Shown in pieces: positions 1 to 12,792 of a stretch of 64,000 nucleotides of DNA. The notes under the pieces are model-generated. The model saw only the letters and a program-made list of their open reading frames with translations, was not told the origin of the DNA and did not search any database. The stretch is from NCBI RefSeq assembly GCF_028769735.1, contig NC_088172.1, forward strand, positions 65,193,075 through 65,257,074. Direction: 5' to 3'. The position numbers and the translations under genes were made by a program. The stretch comes from Zonotrichia leucophrys gambelii. Lineage: Eukaryota > Chordata > Aves > Passeriformes > Passerellidae. Position 1 is the stretch's first letter, and each line of letters begins with the position of its first letter.

Positions 1-3000
1 AGGGGAGAGGGAAAGAGAGAAGAGCTGTCAAGGCACATCAGTCATTGTTGTGTTTGTACTGGAAGGTATATGCATAATGAAGGATAATATTTTCTTGCTG
101 CAGAAGGTTGTGATATCCCAGTGTGAGATGCCTGTGAGTGTATCTGGTATGGATGTGACAAGAGAGGATTTGTCTTGGGATACAGAGCCTTTTTGCATCT
201 GGTCCCTTGTGCAAATCAGGACAAGTTTGGCAGGGATTGAAAGTCCATGTCATCTGGTGACCCAAATGAATAGTTCCAGATGGACTGGGGCCCTCATCAC
301 AGTTGGTGCCCTTATTGACTGGGGGGGCCAAAGCTGAATGAAAGGGGAGATTCATCGTGGAGAAGGTCTGTGTACCTTGCTTTGCTCATGCTCTGTGGAT
401 GGAGAACTTTAATTCCTCAGCTTTATTGATGTGTCACACTGCACAAACAATGTTGAAGTGAAAGGCAAGAATATTTATGTGAGAGTGAACTCACTCTAGT
501 CCCAGGACCCTTCCCACTTTGGCACTCCTTGCCCAACCCTGCTTCTCTGCAGGCTACTGAAGGGCTGTGAGACCACTGGGGCCATCTTTTCTTACAGTAA
601 CAGGCGCAGCCGTTCCCCATGCACTTTAAGTACAAGGAAAGACCATGCAGTCCTCCATTGCCTGTTGAGGAAGGCAGAGACTATGCCTGGAGGTCCTGGA
701 CACTGTTTTTCACCGTGGGTCAAAGTTTAGAAGAAAAATATTTTCCCTTTTGAGAGACTTATTGAGATACCTGAACTGGAAGTGAATATTGGAAACGTCT
801 GTCAGCATACTCAGAATTTTCCTCTCAAGACAGAATGTAGAAGCCCTACACAACAGCCTGGCATGCCTGAACAGGGGTGCTTTATTTCCCCCTCTGTCTT
901 CCCTCTGTCTCTTTGTTAACAGGTAAAAACCTGTCCTAAGGGCTGGGCCCTTGTTGAAAAATTCAGCTCAATTTAGAAAGAAAGCTTTGAGGAAACCCCA
1001 GCCCTTGGCAATCCCTAATGAATGTCCTCAAGGTCTGACCTTTTCCTCTGGGATCCTCCTTCCCCTTTCCTGATTTGAGTAGGTAAGCAGTGCTGGGAGA
1101 AAAAATAGAGTGGAAAGCTTCTGAAGTCAGACATCCCAAGCACCACAAAGTACCCTTGCAAGGCCTTGTTATAATCATTGCTTGCTTGCCCCATATGTCT
1201 GGCCATCCAAAAGGTTTAAGGAGTAACTGATCTGATAGCCTGTATGTGCCATTGATTTGTTAAGCTGAAGGTTTTTTTTTCTTAAATCCTATTAACAATA
1301 GCATTTGCAGAAGGAATGCAGATTACCCAGGTCTAATTGTATATCATTTGCATGAAGAATGAATTAAAAAGCAGCTTTGCAACACATTGACTCGGGATGT
1401 TATTGAGCCATTGAAGTCTCACGGCTGTGAGAATTGGAGCTATTTAATTAGTGGGGGTGGGGTGTGTGGCTGGAGAGAAAATAGCGGAAAAGAGGTGTTT
1501 TAATCAATGAAGCAGAGAAATCACAACTGTTAGAAGATGCAAGATTATTCCTTTCAGGCAAATAACCCAAGCAAATAACTCAAGGTCCAACTGTATGAGA
1601 ACTTTGCTGAATGAAAACCCGGTGTTTGAATTGAAGGGGTACAGTCATTTGGGAATGTTCAATGCTGGTGCTTTCCCAGGGCCAGAGCTGTGGAGCTCTG
1701 CTCAGGGACTACCTTCAGCTAGGGGCACCAGCTGTTTTATTTTATGCTTTTTCTTTCAGTTCAAGCAGCCCAGACTGCATCCTGAAAGTCAGACAGGATG
1801 CTCCTGATGTCTCCTCTGAGTCTCTGGCTGATCCCACAGCCAGGGGTGCGAGTGTGAAGCTGCCTGTCTCACCCTGCCACAGGGGCTGCAGGGCAGGAGC
1901 ATTGTGGCTCGTTGTCAGGCTTGTGTGGTTGCTCCCAGCTGTAGCAGGGCAAAAACGGTGACAGAAGCACTTAAGTAAAAGGTATGGGATCTCATAATTC
2001 TGTTCTTACCTGGCTCAAAGGCTGGCAGGGTGACTAAGATATTTATTTTTCCTCTGTGAACTGTTAAGTCTCAGCTACAGAAGGGCTTTGCTGTGTTGCT
2101 TTCAGGTAGGGCTCAAATCTGGAACATTTTTGTCACCTAAATATCTCTGCTTTTCAGGCCATCAGGCTGCTGCACAGGGGGATATCTAAGGTCAGGTAAC
2201 AGTAATCCTGCTAGCATATTCAGGTCCACTTTCTCTTCCTTCAACAGATAACCATAGACACTACCCAAAACCCTTGTCATGTCTGCAGTTCTATTTCTGT
2301 CCCCTTCATGTGCTGGTTAACAAGTACCTCATCTCAGTACTGTATTTTCCCAGGAAACATATGTTAATAAAAGTAAGAATAAAAAACTGCACACATTTGA
2401 GGCAGAGTGTAGGATTTTTTAATGCCACAAGGTCTTAGGTACAGAGAAAGTAACTGAATTCTAATTGTGGGGGAAAACAGATAGGCCATTAAAAATGATG
2501 GATTAGTTATTCCCATGATATATGCTTAAGATACACATTAAATTAATTGCATATCCACATTCTAAGTTTCTTGGATACCAACATTTCTCTTTGCTTTTGG
2601 AGGGTCAGATTTTTTTTTTCAAAGGCAGCCATAATCTAAAACCTGCTGACAAGGATGCCCTCTCAGATGCCAAACAGTCTTGTGTATTTAATGAGAAGAG
2701 GGCAATTTGCTGACAGTCACCAAGGTATGGTATACCTTGAATATGGCATAATGAAAATGAACCAGACACATGATAGCTGGACCACACAACATGCATATTT
2801 GTCACAATTCCATGTAAGTGACACTTGTGTAAATAAAACTGACAACTATTGTAGATGAATTACTTATTTATTCATTGCAATATTAATTGTGTAAGTTTCA
2901 GCTACACCATCATCAGCCAATCTGAAATTCAGCTACCATATCAAACACACTATTTAAGGCAGAAGGAAAGGGGCACAAAATGGGAATTTCCTAGAAAAAA

Positions 3001-4140
3001 CCCAAACTTCTAGGCCTACAAATATGGACAATGAAGAAAACCCTTTTGGAAATTACAAACTCATGTTAAATCACATTAGTACTGAAACTCATCTTCAAGA
3101 AACAGTTCCTCTCTGCTTCAGACCATGAGGTACAAACCAGACACGTGTTTTTTTACCTCAATGTCAACAGAGAGAAACTGAGTGAATGTGGCTGATTTGT
3201 AGTATGTCCTTTACTGCTGTCAAGGATGGATTTGCAACCACTTAATCTACAGGAATTCATGTAGCACTCCAGACTGAGGTCAGGCTTAGATGGAGGGACA
3301 GTATCTTTCCTTTATGAGTCAGGCAGGTCTTTTTAAATCTTAGAGCTTTTTTTGACAGCACATGATAGTGGCTGATTCTCATCCCTACCTTTGTTTATAG
3401 CTTCCATCTGGCAGACTCCCTGATACAGCCACCAGTCTGTGATTGTCACTCTTGAAAAGGAGCTTTTAGTTTCCTCTCATGGAGTCAGGGAGCTGAGGGG
3501 AAGCAGGTTTGAGAGGACTCTGAGCAGTTTTGGAGTCCTCCTTCCTGCTCTGGGTACAGTCCAAAGGAAAGTTAGTCTTGACAGGTGGTGATCTCCTGTT
3601 GTTTGGAAAAGATGCCAGTGCAGAAGGTTAAAAGTACAAGTAGCCTTGTATAGGCATATCATTAAAAAGCTTTCTTAAATCTGAGCCTGGGTTGCAAGCC
3701 AGTTTCTTCTTGTGCTGCCTCACTGGAGCAGAAGAACAACATACCACTGTCTGCTGTAAACAGCCTTCTGCATACCAGAAGATGTTTGATTTGGACAAAA
3801 CAGACTCAATTCTTTTGATACCCAGTAGGTTGTGTTTGCCAAACTTTTACCTTCCTACCTTGCTGTTCCTCTGGATTCCTCCCACTTTGCCTCCACCTTC
3901 CACAAAGTGTCATTCCTCCATCCATGACCAGCACTGTGCCAGGTGGCAGCAATCACACACTGTGTCACAGACCCATCCTTGTGGTACCACCCTCCTCTCA
4001 GCTCATGCTTAGCTTGTGGGTGGCCAGCTGCCCCCAGCCCCCTTCCTCAGCACTGCTGCTGGGCAGGCTGACTCCCCTTCCCCCCTCAGGTGGCACTTGG
4101 CTTCGACCTTGGTGACAGTCAGGTGACGGAGACCTGCTTG
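1..4140. other. Unique non-coding sequence, no gene recognised
   Basis: No open frame here exceeds about 106 codons, and none shows a domain, signal peptide or splice context I recognise. No transposable element signature is visible. The G+C-richer part (about 3.9-4.1 kb) has only short open frames. A possible regulatory block near 1.28-1.46 kb is listed separately. Old, strongly diverged repeats could be hidden here and would need a repeat library to detect. Confidence 0.6.
1281..1460. promoter_or_regulatory. Candidate regulatory block with octamer and homeodomain motifs
   Basis: This A+T-rich block holds a perfect POU octamer ATTTGCAT at 1346-1353. It also has homeodomain cores TAATTG at 1334-1339 and TAATTA at 1445-1450, and a SOX-like AACAATAG at 1294-1301. 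Density and spacing resemble vertebrate developmental enhancers. Conservation cannot be assessed from one sequence, and each motif alone is expected by chance in 64 kb, so this is a weak call based on clustering. Confidence 0.25.
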
Positions 4141-4204
4141 TCCCTTCCCTTCCCTTCCCTTCCCTTCCCTTCCCTTCCCTTCCCTTCCCTTCCCTTCCCT
4201 TCCC
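4141..4204. repeat. (TCCCT)n pentanucleotide microsatellite
   Basis: About 12.8 perfect tandem copies of TCCCT on the plus strand (AGGGA on the minus strand). It is a pure polypyrimidine/polypurine run. The repetitive Gly-Lys-Glu-Arg peptide readable on the opposite strand is translation of the satellite, not a gene. The motif is one step from the CCCCT and CTCTC pentamers that form the large tract near 60.3-60.8 kb. Confidence 0.97.
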
Positions 4205-5126
4205 AAATTAAGACCCTCCCAAATCTGTGGTTATTGAAAATCTTAAAGTGTATTCCATATTTCATATCTCACTCTCTGAAGGAACTGATGGCATCCCAGA
4301 GCAGCACCTTGAATAGCAGTTCTCTTTTCTCCCTTGGTGTTCCTTTCTAATTTGACAAAGGACTGTTAATAATATTTTTTCTGAGCAGTGAAGCACCAAG
4401 GGAAGTCAGGCACTTGATTCTGGAGAGCGTCAGTCTTTTCCAGCTGCTCGCAATAACACAAGTGTAAATTGCTGGGTAAGCAGGACAGACAGACATTCAT
4501 GATAAATATCTGCCTCTCTCCCACTGCAAACATCATGGGGCATCCCTCTGATGTGTGCACACAGTGCCAAGTAAAGGATTCCGTTCCTCTTTTGTGGTAA
4601 ACTAAACATGAAATATTTCATGTAAATATTAGAGACATACCCTGATTTTTACAAAACTAGTAAAGTCCTCTGATGTACAAACCTTAATTAGATGTTAATA
4701 TATAAATTATGGCATATCTTTAAGAACACCAAACTTAATTCAGCAATAAATGGTGGGGGATTTTTTTGGCACCAGTCAGTTTTTCTTCCCTCCTCTAACA
4801 AAGATATTTGAATGCTGATTTGTCTGAAATCTGAAGCAAGCTCCAGCCATGCAGTTACTCAGATCACCTTCATAGAATATTATTCTGATACATACACTGA
4901 ATGCCCTCCACATTAAATTTAACAACTAACACAGACATGCACACAGCTCTATGTATATATAAACTTAGTATTTTCTCCTGGGATAATCTGCCAAGAATGC
5001 TGTGGAATCTGTTACATCCTCTTTAATATTTGTACATGTTTTTGAACCATTTTTGTGTTTGTTTACTTATATCCTGCCTTGTAAAAAAACATCCGTTATT
5101 TCTTAAATTTAGCCTTCCCTGTTACT
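4205..5126. other. Unique A+T-rich non-coding sequence
   Basis: I see no gene, repeat or splice structure. The open frames are at most 86 codons, and the longest simply reads out of the adjoining satellite. The last few hundred bases are A+T-rich. Confidence 0.6.
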
Positions 5127-5191
5127 GAGGTGTATATTTTGCTAACAGGCTGTGACTACTCTATCCTTCCTGCTAGCAAAATATGCACCTC
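5127..5191. repeat. Near-perfect 23-bp inverted repeat (hairpin)
   Basis: The left arm 5127-5149 and right arm 5169-5191 are reverse complements at 21 of 23 positions, around a 19-nt spacer. As RNA from either strand, one of the two mismatches becomes a G:U pair and the other stays an A:C mismatch, so a 65-nt stem-loop could form on both strands. The arms contain the core TTTTGCTA / TAGCAAAA. This is the best hairpin seen in the window. It could be a short pre-miRNA-like stem, the remnant of a small palindromic DNA transposon (MADE1-like in architecture, no family assigned), or chance. A typical avian pre-miRNA has a somewhat longer stem, and pairing does not continue outside the arms. Confidence 0.85.
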
Positions 5192-6854
5192 TCTGTGATG
5201 TGAGGCAAACAGAAGAGCTTCTAAATTGAGACCTGGGCATCTAAAAAGGGATAAACTAAGAATATTGGAAATGCATCTCACCTTCAAAGTTGTAAGAAAT
5301 TATTTTAGATGTTAGTTACTATTAAGAAATGCTCTTTCCACTTGGGCATGACACAAATAGAGAAACAAGGCTGAAGAGTGCAGTTAATTAAAGGCAAAGC
5401 AAAATGTTGAGAAATGGTTCAGGCAGGCCTGTGAGACTCCTGAACAGTCCTAATGCTTGAGTCATGCTTTGTACACACCAATTAAGTCTGCATCAGCTAT
5501 ATAAAAAAATATCCATACACCTATGTAATTTTTCATTTAGAGTTTATAACAGTGATAATGACCTTAGTACTGAATATTTTCTGGATATTTATAACAAAGT
5601 GAGGTTAATGGTCCTTGACTACACCTTGAGCCATCTACACCTCTCGAATGGTTATTAATCCCCAGGGGTAAGACTGCACCTCTGTAATGAATTTTAGATA
5701 TTATTTTAATCAATACAGGTTTATGCACACTGACAGCTGAATGTATCACTCATAAATTCTGCTATGATGATGCAAATAATTTTAAATATTAAGTAGTAAT
5801 ATTCTGATATATATTATGTGTTCACTTAAAGGTCCAGTGGTCTCCAATACATTTGATTTTCATTTTTTAAAAACGCTTTTCCTCTCTCATGTATGCAGAG
5901 GAGATGGTGTTTGAAAAAGGTTTCTTGATGAAACCTTGTGTGCAGAGATTATTAAAAATCTGGCCACAAACACAGCTACAGATCTGTGTTCCCTTTTCTT
6001 CCCTGCTATACCCATTTGCTGCAGTGTACTCAATATGATAGATACAACTTTCTCTTTGTGAAATCTGTAATGCTTTGCTATTGATAGGGTGCATCTCTGA
6101 AGGAGAGTGGCAGGTGTCTTCTGCTTATCACTGCATCCGTTTTCTAATGGCACAAAGACTACCTCAAGATTGTAAGCTATCAATGGTCATTAAAATAACT
6201 TTTTTCTTTTTCTGACATAGGGAAAAATGAAGACTGCTGTTTGCTTTCTTTTGTGAAAAAACATGACAAAATATTTTCAGATTCTGAACAGCCGTCACTG
6301 GAAGAGCAGAGGGAATGAGACCACACACAGGATTTGAGATTGTTTCATTGCATGCATGATACTTGTGATGGGAAGCCAAGGGTCACTAGACTTGGAGCTG
6401 ACCTTGGCAAAACACTTCAGCTCTCATTCCCTTAACTGTGTGTGCTTTGGTTCATTCCAAGCTTGTAGGCATCCTTTGCTCTGGAAAGGTTGTGCTGCAT
6501 CACTAGGGAGCATCTAGGCACCTGCAGTTCTTCTCCCTTGAAAACTGCAGAGTCACAAAAATAATTGGTGCCATGGAGGAGTCCAGAGCTGTGTTCATCA
6601 GAGATAGCTCAACTTCCTAAAACCTGTAAGGGTCCCCAACACAGGCTCCCTTTGCCCAAGAATGGGCTACCACACGGCAAGCATTTGAGATGTGTGCAAG
6701 TTGTTAATGCTCACTTGCAGAGCAAATCCTGGGCAGCAATTTCTCCTCTGTCCAACTGGTTCTAGTGGACCAAATTCTCACCTGATTTAAGTCAGCAGCT
6801 GACATTTTCCTGAATGAAAGTTTGGTTCACAGCCTCTGATCTTTATTTTGTGCA

Positions 6855-7235
6855 ATTTTATGACTTGTTAATTCCAGCAAAACATGTCTCACTGCTCCAA
6901 ACTGCTTTTTGTGATAGCATAAGCAGGTTATGACAAAAAGCATTTTGTCGTTCATCTCAGAATAAAAGCATGGCTAGAATACTGATCAGTAATATATAGC
7001 AATTGTATTGATGTTGCATTTGTGCAACAATAAATACTTGAGATTTTTTGATAAATGCCTTCATTTTCTGGACTCAATTACCATCATTCAATTAATCAGA
7101 TTTTCTAGTTAGCACATTACATGGAGCCCCTGCATTCAGACACACAAATGACTGAAAATAACTTCCTGCTTTGAGATCCATGTGTCAGTATCTGTCAAAT
7201 TGTCAACTAATTTTAAATTTTAATTAGTTGCAATT
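6855..7235. promoter_or_regulatory. Candidate A+T-rich regulatory block with paired TAAT sites
   Basis: The block contains clustered homeodomain-type cores, including ATTAATC near 7091. It also has a 9-bp inverted pair, CAACTAATT at 7204-7212 and AATTAGTTG at 7222-7230, which places two TAAT-type sites head to head. A second short stem, GACAAAA at 6932-6938 with TTTTGTC at 6943-6949, lies upstream. There are no stop-free frames of note and no repeat signature. Enhancer function is inference only. Confidence 0.22.
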
Positions 7236-8084
7236 TTTTTTAAAGCTCTCAATGCTTTTATTCCAGACAGATATCAGTTGTCCTCCAGCCTTGAGCTGCA
7301 GGATTCCCTCTGTACCCCATTTGCACCAGCACTACCCACCAGCCTGATGTAAGTGTAACAGGATCTGACCTGTATGTCTCAGGAAATGGTTAAATGTGCG
7401 TGGGATCACCCATGAAAATAGGAGATGGACATTTTCTCACCAGAAAAGGAGAATCAGGGGAACATGCTGGCAGCACAATGAGGATACTACTAATAGGAGT
7501 ATGTCTGTCAAATCCAGATGGGCTTTAGCACTGGACTGATGGAGCCACTGAGCATCCCTGTGCCCCTGATAAGGTGCCAGGGACTCACACTGCCCTGAAA
7601 GTGTGCTTACCCCTGAGTGACTCACGGGGCTGGGGACAGCACAAAGCCCCGTGAACTGCTGGCTAGAGAGTGAGAGCAGATAGACATCAGCATGGCTGGC
7701 AAGGCATATCTGGGGGAAAATGTCTTCAAAATACTCTGCCACAGGTGTGAAACATGCACCCATGCAGTGGCAAATTTTCAAGGGAAGCTGTGGGTGTGTC
7801 ATTGCGACAAAACATCTTGTAAATTTAAAATCTTAATCCTGGCTTTACCCCAGCAAAGGGTCTCTAACACACGTTTTGTGTGCTAGCAAGCTCCCTCCCT
7901 ATTACTGTGATTGAGTTTTAATAGCACTGGCTTTCATGATGATAGGGAGAGGGAAGTGACAACAGTGACCTTGAGGTAACAATAACCTTGCAAGCACATA
8001 ATGCCATTTATCACTGCATAGCTCCTTTCATTAGGAGATCTGAAGCTGCCTCACAAAGATAGGCTTTTGCAGCACTGACACAGC

Positions 8085-8355
8085 GATGCCCTAATCCCTT
8101 CCTGGGACACTGTGATCGTATCACAATGCAAATCATTACCACCATACACTCCCCATATTGGTACAGTTTGATGTCTTTTGTTGAGGAAATTATCTAATTA
8201 ATATTTTTCATAGTTTTCATCTTTAATCCCTGCTATTATCTTTCACTGATATCTACCCATCTGTTTTGCTAAGCATTTGCATTTTCTATTTCATTATGTG
8301 TATAAACAGTCCCCTTTCTAAAGAAATGAGATGTATTGCTTTTTTTTTTTTTTAA
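8085..8355. promoter_or_regulatory. Candidate regulatory block with two octamer motifs
   Basis: Two perfect POU octamers lie 149 bp apart in opposite orientation: ATGCAAAT at 8126-8133 and ATTTGCAT at 8275-8282. A 6-bp dyad (TGTGAT, 3-nt spacer, ATCACA) sits at 8111-8125, and TAATTAATATT-type homeodomain sequence lies between the octamers. The block ends in a 15-T run. About three octamers are expected by chance in 64 kb at this composition, so two within 150 bp is suggestive but not decisive. Confidence 0.22.
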
Positions 8356-11300
8356 TATCAAATTATTTTCTGCAGAAAACCCAGGCAAAAGGCAGTTCTC
8401 ATTTGGTCTATAAATAAATAAATGTAGTTGTTAAATTCTGCCTTCTGGTAGTTTACAGATGAAATCTGCTAGTGGTCAATGCCTATGCAACCCTGTGAAC
8501 TACAGTGCAATAGCTCTGTATCATGGAAAGATTTGCCACATCCATATTTGTGACAATTCAACTTACAGTGAGCAAGAAATCCTTTAATTAATTTCTTTTC
8601 CCAACCCTATTGAGTGCTTGCTAAGTTCCACACAGCCTTTCTGGAGACCGCCTTCTCACAGAACTTGACCTTTGTAAAAGCTAACCTATATTTTATTTCC
8701 CTTTATTTTATGGCCATTAATTTATTTATTCAGCCCTCTCACACAGATTGCTCACCTGCATCCATCTCTGTGGCAGCAGCAACCTTGACACTGCTGACTG
8801 CCAGAGGCCAAGGACTGGCTCAGATGAAATAGATGAGTCCCTGTGGTGAGCCCAAGATGAATGCACCCTGTGTGCTGCAGAGCCCCCGCAGACACCAAGC
8901 ACTGGCAGAGGCAGCAGAAGGGGCTCAGGTGTGGTTAGGGTGCTCTCAGTGCTCGGTGGGATGTGGTTCAAGGAGAGCATGTGGTTCAGTGTGCCCACAA
9001 GTGAGGCGTCTGCCTGCCACAGTGGCTGCCCTTGGCTTATTCTGGCTTTATCCTGATTAGCATCCAAGTAGCAGGAAGGTGGCTGGGAGGGGGGATTAAA
9101 AAGCATTTTATCTTTTTTTCCCCTAACTGAATCTAGGATGTTGAACAGTGTTAATGAAGAGCAGGTGAGCAAGTGTGTATGTGGCAAATATGCTCCAATA
9201 TAGCTCTTCCAATTATCACTTTTAATTTACAATTCCTGGCAGCATTTATTTATTCTCGCTCAAGAAACTGCTGACACCTTGCCATTACAGAAAGCCTCCT
9301 TTTCAGAGAGGCAAACCTTTCCAGAAAAGACTGAAAGAGTTCTAATGGAGGCTAGGCATCCTGATACCTTTGGCAGCTTTGTCACCCAGCCTGGACATGC
9401 CCCTGGATGCTACTGGGTGCCCCTGAGTGTTCCTGGGTGTCTGTCGAGGCACTTGCTCCATGCTGCAGGGAGTCCAGAGTCACAGTGCAAGCTGCCCTCA
9501 CAGGGCAGTGGCCATCTCCCAGGTGTCACTGAAATGCTCCTCTGTGTCTCCTGCCTGCCTGACTCATCCTGCCTTTCCAGGATGCAGGTTGTGCCCAAAC
9601 CCTCCCAGGGCAGTGAGGAGCTGCAGGGAGCAAGGCGGGTTGTGGACTCTCCCCACCTCTGCCCATCTGCTACGCCATGACTCAGCTCCATGAATGAAGA
9701 TGTGTTCCATTTGTGGGAGTCTCCTGGCTCTTCCCAGGGCTCTCCTCCATCCTGGCATGAGCACTGGTGAGCCCTGGCTTGTACATCTGCACAGCCCTGG
9801 CAGACCCATTTGGAAGGTGGTCTGGGCTGATCTGCAGGTGCAGGTGCTACCAGAGCTCAGCTGTCCTTGCCCAGCCCTCAGTCCCCAGCAAACTGCTGTC
9901 CTGTCTGTAATTGCAATATTGCAGCTGGACATGCTCACAACAAGACAGAGTTTAATAGCTCCTGTCATTTTTCTTTCACAGCAAGCTGCACATCCGAAAC
10001 ACAGTGATTAGAAAGGGGCTGAGCGTAGCTGAGGGCTGGGAAGGGTCGCCTTGTTCCAGAGGGCACCCACATAAAAGGGAGCTTTTACAATTTGAGTACA
10101 GTAACATTTGCATGGCCGTGCTTAATCTGACAGTTATTTATTGCTCTGGGTTAGAGAAAAACCTCCATATAGAAAGGAATCAAGGCCTGAACTCAATATG
10201 TGCCAAAATCCACAGATGGCCCTTTTCTCTGGCATGAGGGCTTGAGAAAGGCAAGACAGACCTTCAGCATTCACAGGATTGCAGAACCTGTGCCTGCTCC
10301 ATACCTGCTCTGTATCTGCTCCCTGTGTCTGGCTCCTTCAGCCTCACTCCAATGGACAAATGGGATGGCAAACCAAAATGGTGGCACAGAGAAGATGAGG
10401 AGTTCCCCAGCCCACAACAGCAGGGTCAGCTTGGGAGTCCTCGAAGAGGGGTATGGACACAAACAGCAAATCTCAGAGCTGGAGAGCAACGTACAGCAAA
10501 ATATACGCGTATCTCCACCTTGATAATGCAACCCCCTCAAATGTATTCTCAGGGTGGGGATTGTATGACCTAGAGATGGAGGTGGGAGAAGATTTCAGAG
10601 GGCAAGAAAAGAGCCATAGAGGCAGTTGTGCTGGGAGGTGGGGTCTGAACTTGAATTAAATTAATCTGCATCAGAGAAGAATCTAGCTTTTAGAGAAGAA
10701 AATTCCCTGGGATCTTTCTTGAAAGGAGGCATTTGAGTTTTCAGTTGGAAACAATGCTTTCCTTTAAAGAGTTTCCATAACATTCAATAGGCTATCCACA
10801 TTGCCCATAGCCTAAAGACAGCTTTGTCTATTTTCTTTAATTTTCTCAGTAAATGGAAACTTTTAATTTTTGTACAGCACAAAATAATTATTTTTGAGCT
10901 AGCAAACTAGTGTCCCAATTACTTAGATAGCTGTTAAAGCCCAGATGGGGCTGAGGTATAGTTTTGGAAAATGAGTACTGGTCCTCACAGGGTTGCAGGC
11001 AGAAAGATTAATCGTCTTGCTAGAGGGAAAAGGAGGACAGTAGAACCTAAAATTGGCAGGAGACTTTAAAATACTCAAAGGATGTCATATATCTAATTTC
11101 CTATACATGCTTCTCATCCACATTAGGGTATATCAAAACCCCGTATGTGAAAGAATAAGCAGAGGCACTTCCCTGTGGAGAACAGCAGTGGAGACAGCTT
11201 CAGTGTTTCTTGACCAGAAGCTGCCATCTCTTGGGCTGAGGCATACCCTGGTCAAGGGCTCTGATTGCACAGACCACACCAAAGGTTACACTTTCCCTGG

Positions 11301-12792
11301 AGCTGGTAACCTTGGCCCTCACTTGAGCTGACCAACCTGTCTCCAAATCTGCTGCTCTTCTACATGTGTGGGAGAGGGGGCAAGGGAGCTGAAATTTCTG
11401 CATCTGGGTAGTCAAATTGGTCTGATTAACCTTCATTAGCAATATGTGGTGTCTTGATGAATCCCCTAACCCCAAAATTTCTGTTCCAGAGAGCCTAGGA
11501 ATTTAAATTCCTCTAGGAAACCGAGTCATAAACAAGAGGACCTAAAATTGCAAAAGAGGTAACAAATGTGAAAGACATGACAATGTGAAAGGTAATTCCA
11601 GCAGGTGGAATTAGCCATGAACATTTGGCTTTCCTCCTTCTCCTCAGGCAATTGCATACAGGCAGTAATACTTGGCAAGCCCAAATGCTGATGCTAATTG
11701 ACACACCAGATGTTCCTGGTGGGCCAGGAATGCTCTTTTCAGCTCTTACTGCCAATGCAGCAGGCAGTTCTCCTTGTGCAGCGTCCCAGGCAATGGTACC
11801 TGGTGGATACATTGAGGGGTTTCATGGCTCTTTGTCCATAAGGCCAGAGTTCTCCCACTCTGACATCCCATGCCCAAAGTGTTGTCCACCAACGTGTGAT
11901 CATTCACTTTGGGGATCTCACTCTGCATTGTTTGCAAGTGAACCTCATGTTTAAACACAGACAGTCAACTTTTGACATGAACAACTACACTTTGAAGAAA
12001 ATGTAGTTAACTCTGAGAATATCTGACATCAGGCAAACTTTGCTTGTTTTATCCAGTTTTGTGTGAAAACCAGCTGGCTTTGCATGATGTTTGCAAAACC
12101 AACACTAGCAAGTCCATGTTTGTCCCAAAGCTTCTGGAACCTATGGAATCATACAATGTCTTGAGACAAAAACTTATGCAAGTGCATAGGATAGGAACTA
12201 CCAAGAGGGAATGAGGGTCTCCAGGCTGTATTTCCACAACACAATTTTGTATTCCTAACAACAACATAACCCTCCCTGATTCAGCATGTTTTTTTTTTTT
12301 TGCTCACACAAGTGATTTGCTTCTCTTGTTGGATTGTCAAACCACATACAGGGTCATCTCAAAGCCACAGGAGAATGATGTGGCTGCTCTGGATTAATTT
12401 TAGCGATATTGAGTATTGCCTGAGCAGTAAATCTGCAGGGCAGGAGAAATATATAACCACATATTGCAACATATAGCTGTACTGTGGACTTGATTTTGTT
12501 TAATTAAAAAAAATCTGTCAAACTCCATTTAGTCCAAAATGAGGATGAAGGAAAGAAAGAAAAATTGTTCACTCTATTGTATTTTCAAAGCATTTGCCCT
12601 TTCAATGAATGTCAGAAGCAGGGAATGTTTCCAGCAATCAATACTTGGATGAGAGGAAGCTTTCCAGCACTGCTGAGTGGCTTTCACAGCAGCTGTGATC
12701 AAGATGGAGGGTTTGTTGTTTTGTTTTTTTTTTTATTTTATTTCCTTGGTCTGTAATATTCATTGATGTAAATATTAATATAGAACTGATGT

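Larger units (their letters stand above)
5192..12792. other. Unique non-coding sequence with candidate regulatory blocks
   Basis: No protein-coding exon or young transposable element was recognised. The largest open frame (153 codons, minus strand, 8726-9187) and a pair near 9.3-10.0 kb lie in a locally G+C-richer stretch where stops are rarer; they have low-complexity Ser/Pro/Leu composition and no domain. Homopolymer T runs occur at 8340-8354 (15 T) and 12289-12301 (13 T). Motif-rich A+T blocks are listed separately. Confidence 0.55.

Noticed and set aside
8726..9187. 153-codon minus-strand frame
   Set aside because: Lies in a G+C-richer patch with opposing open frames; no recognisable domain.
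9279..10011. Cluster of overlapping frames on both strands, 88-134 codons
   Set aside because: Frames on both strands over the same bases point to local composition; no motif or splice evidence.
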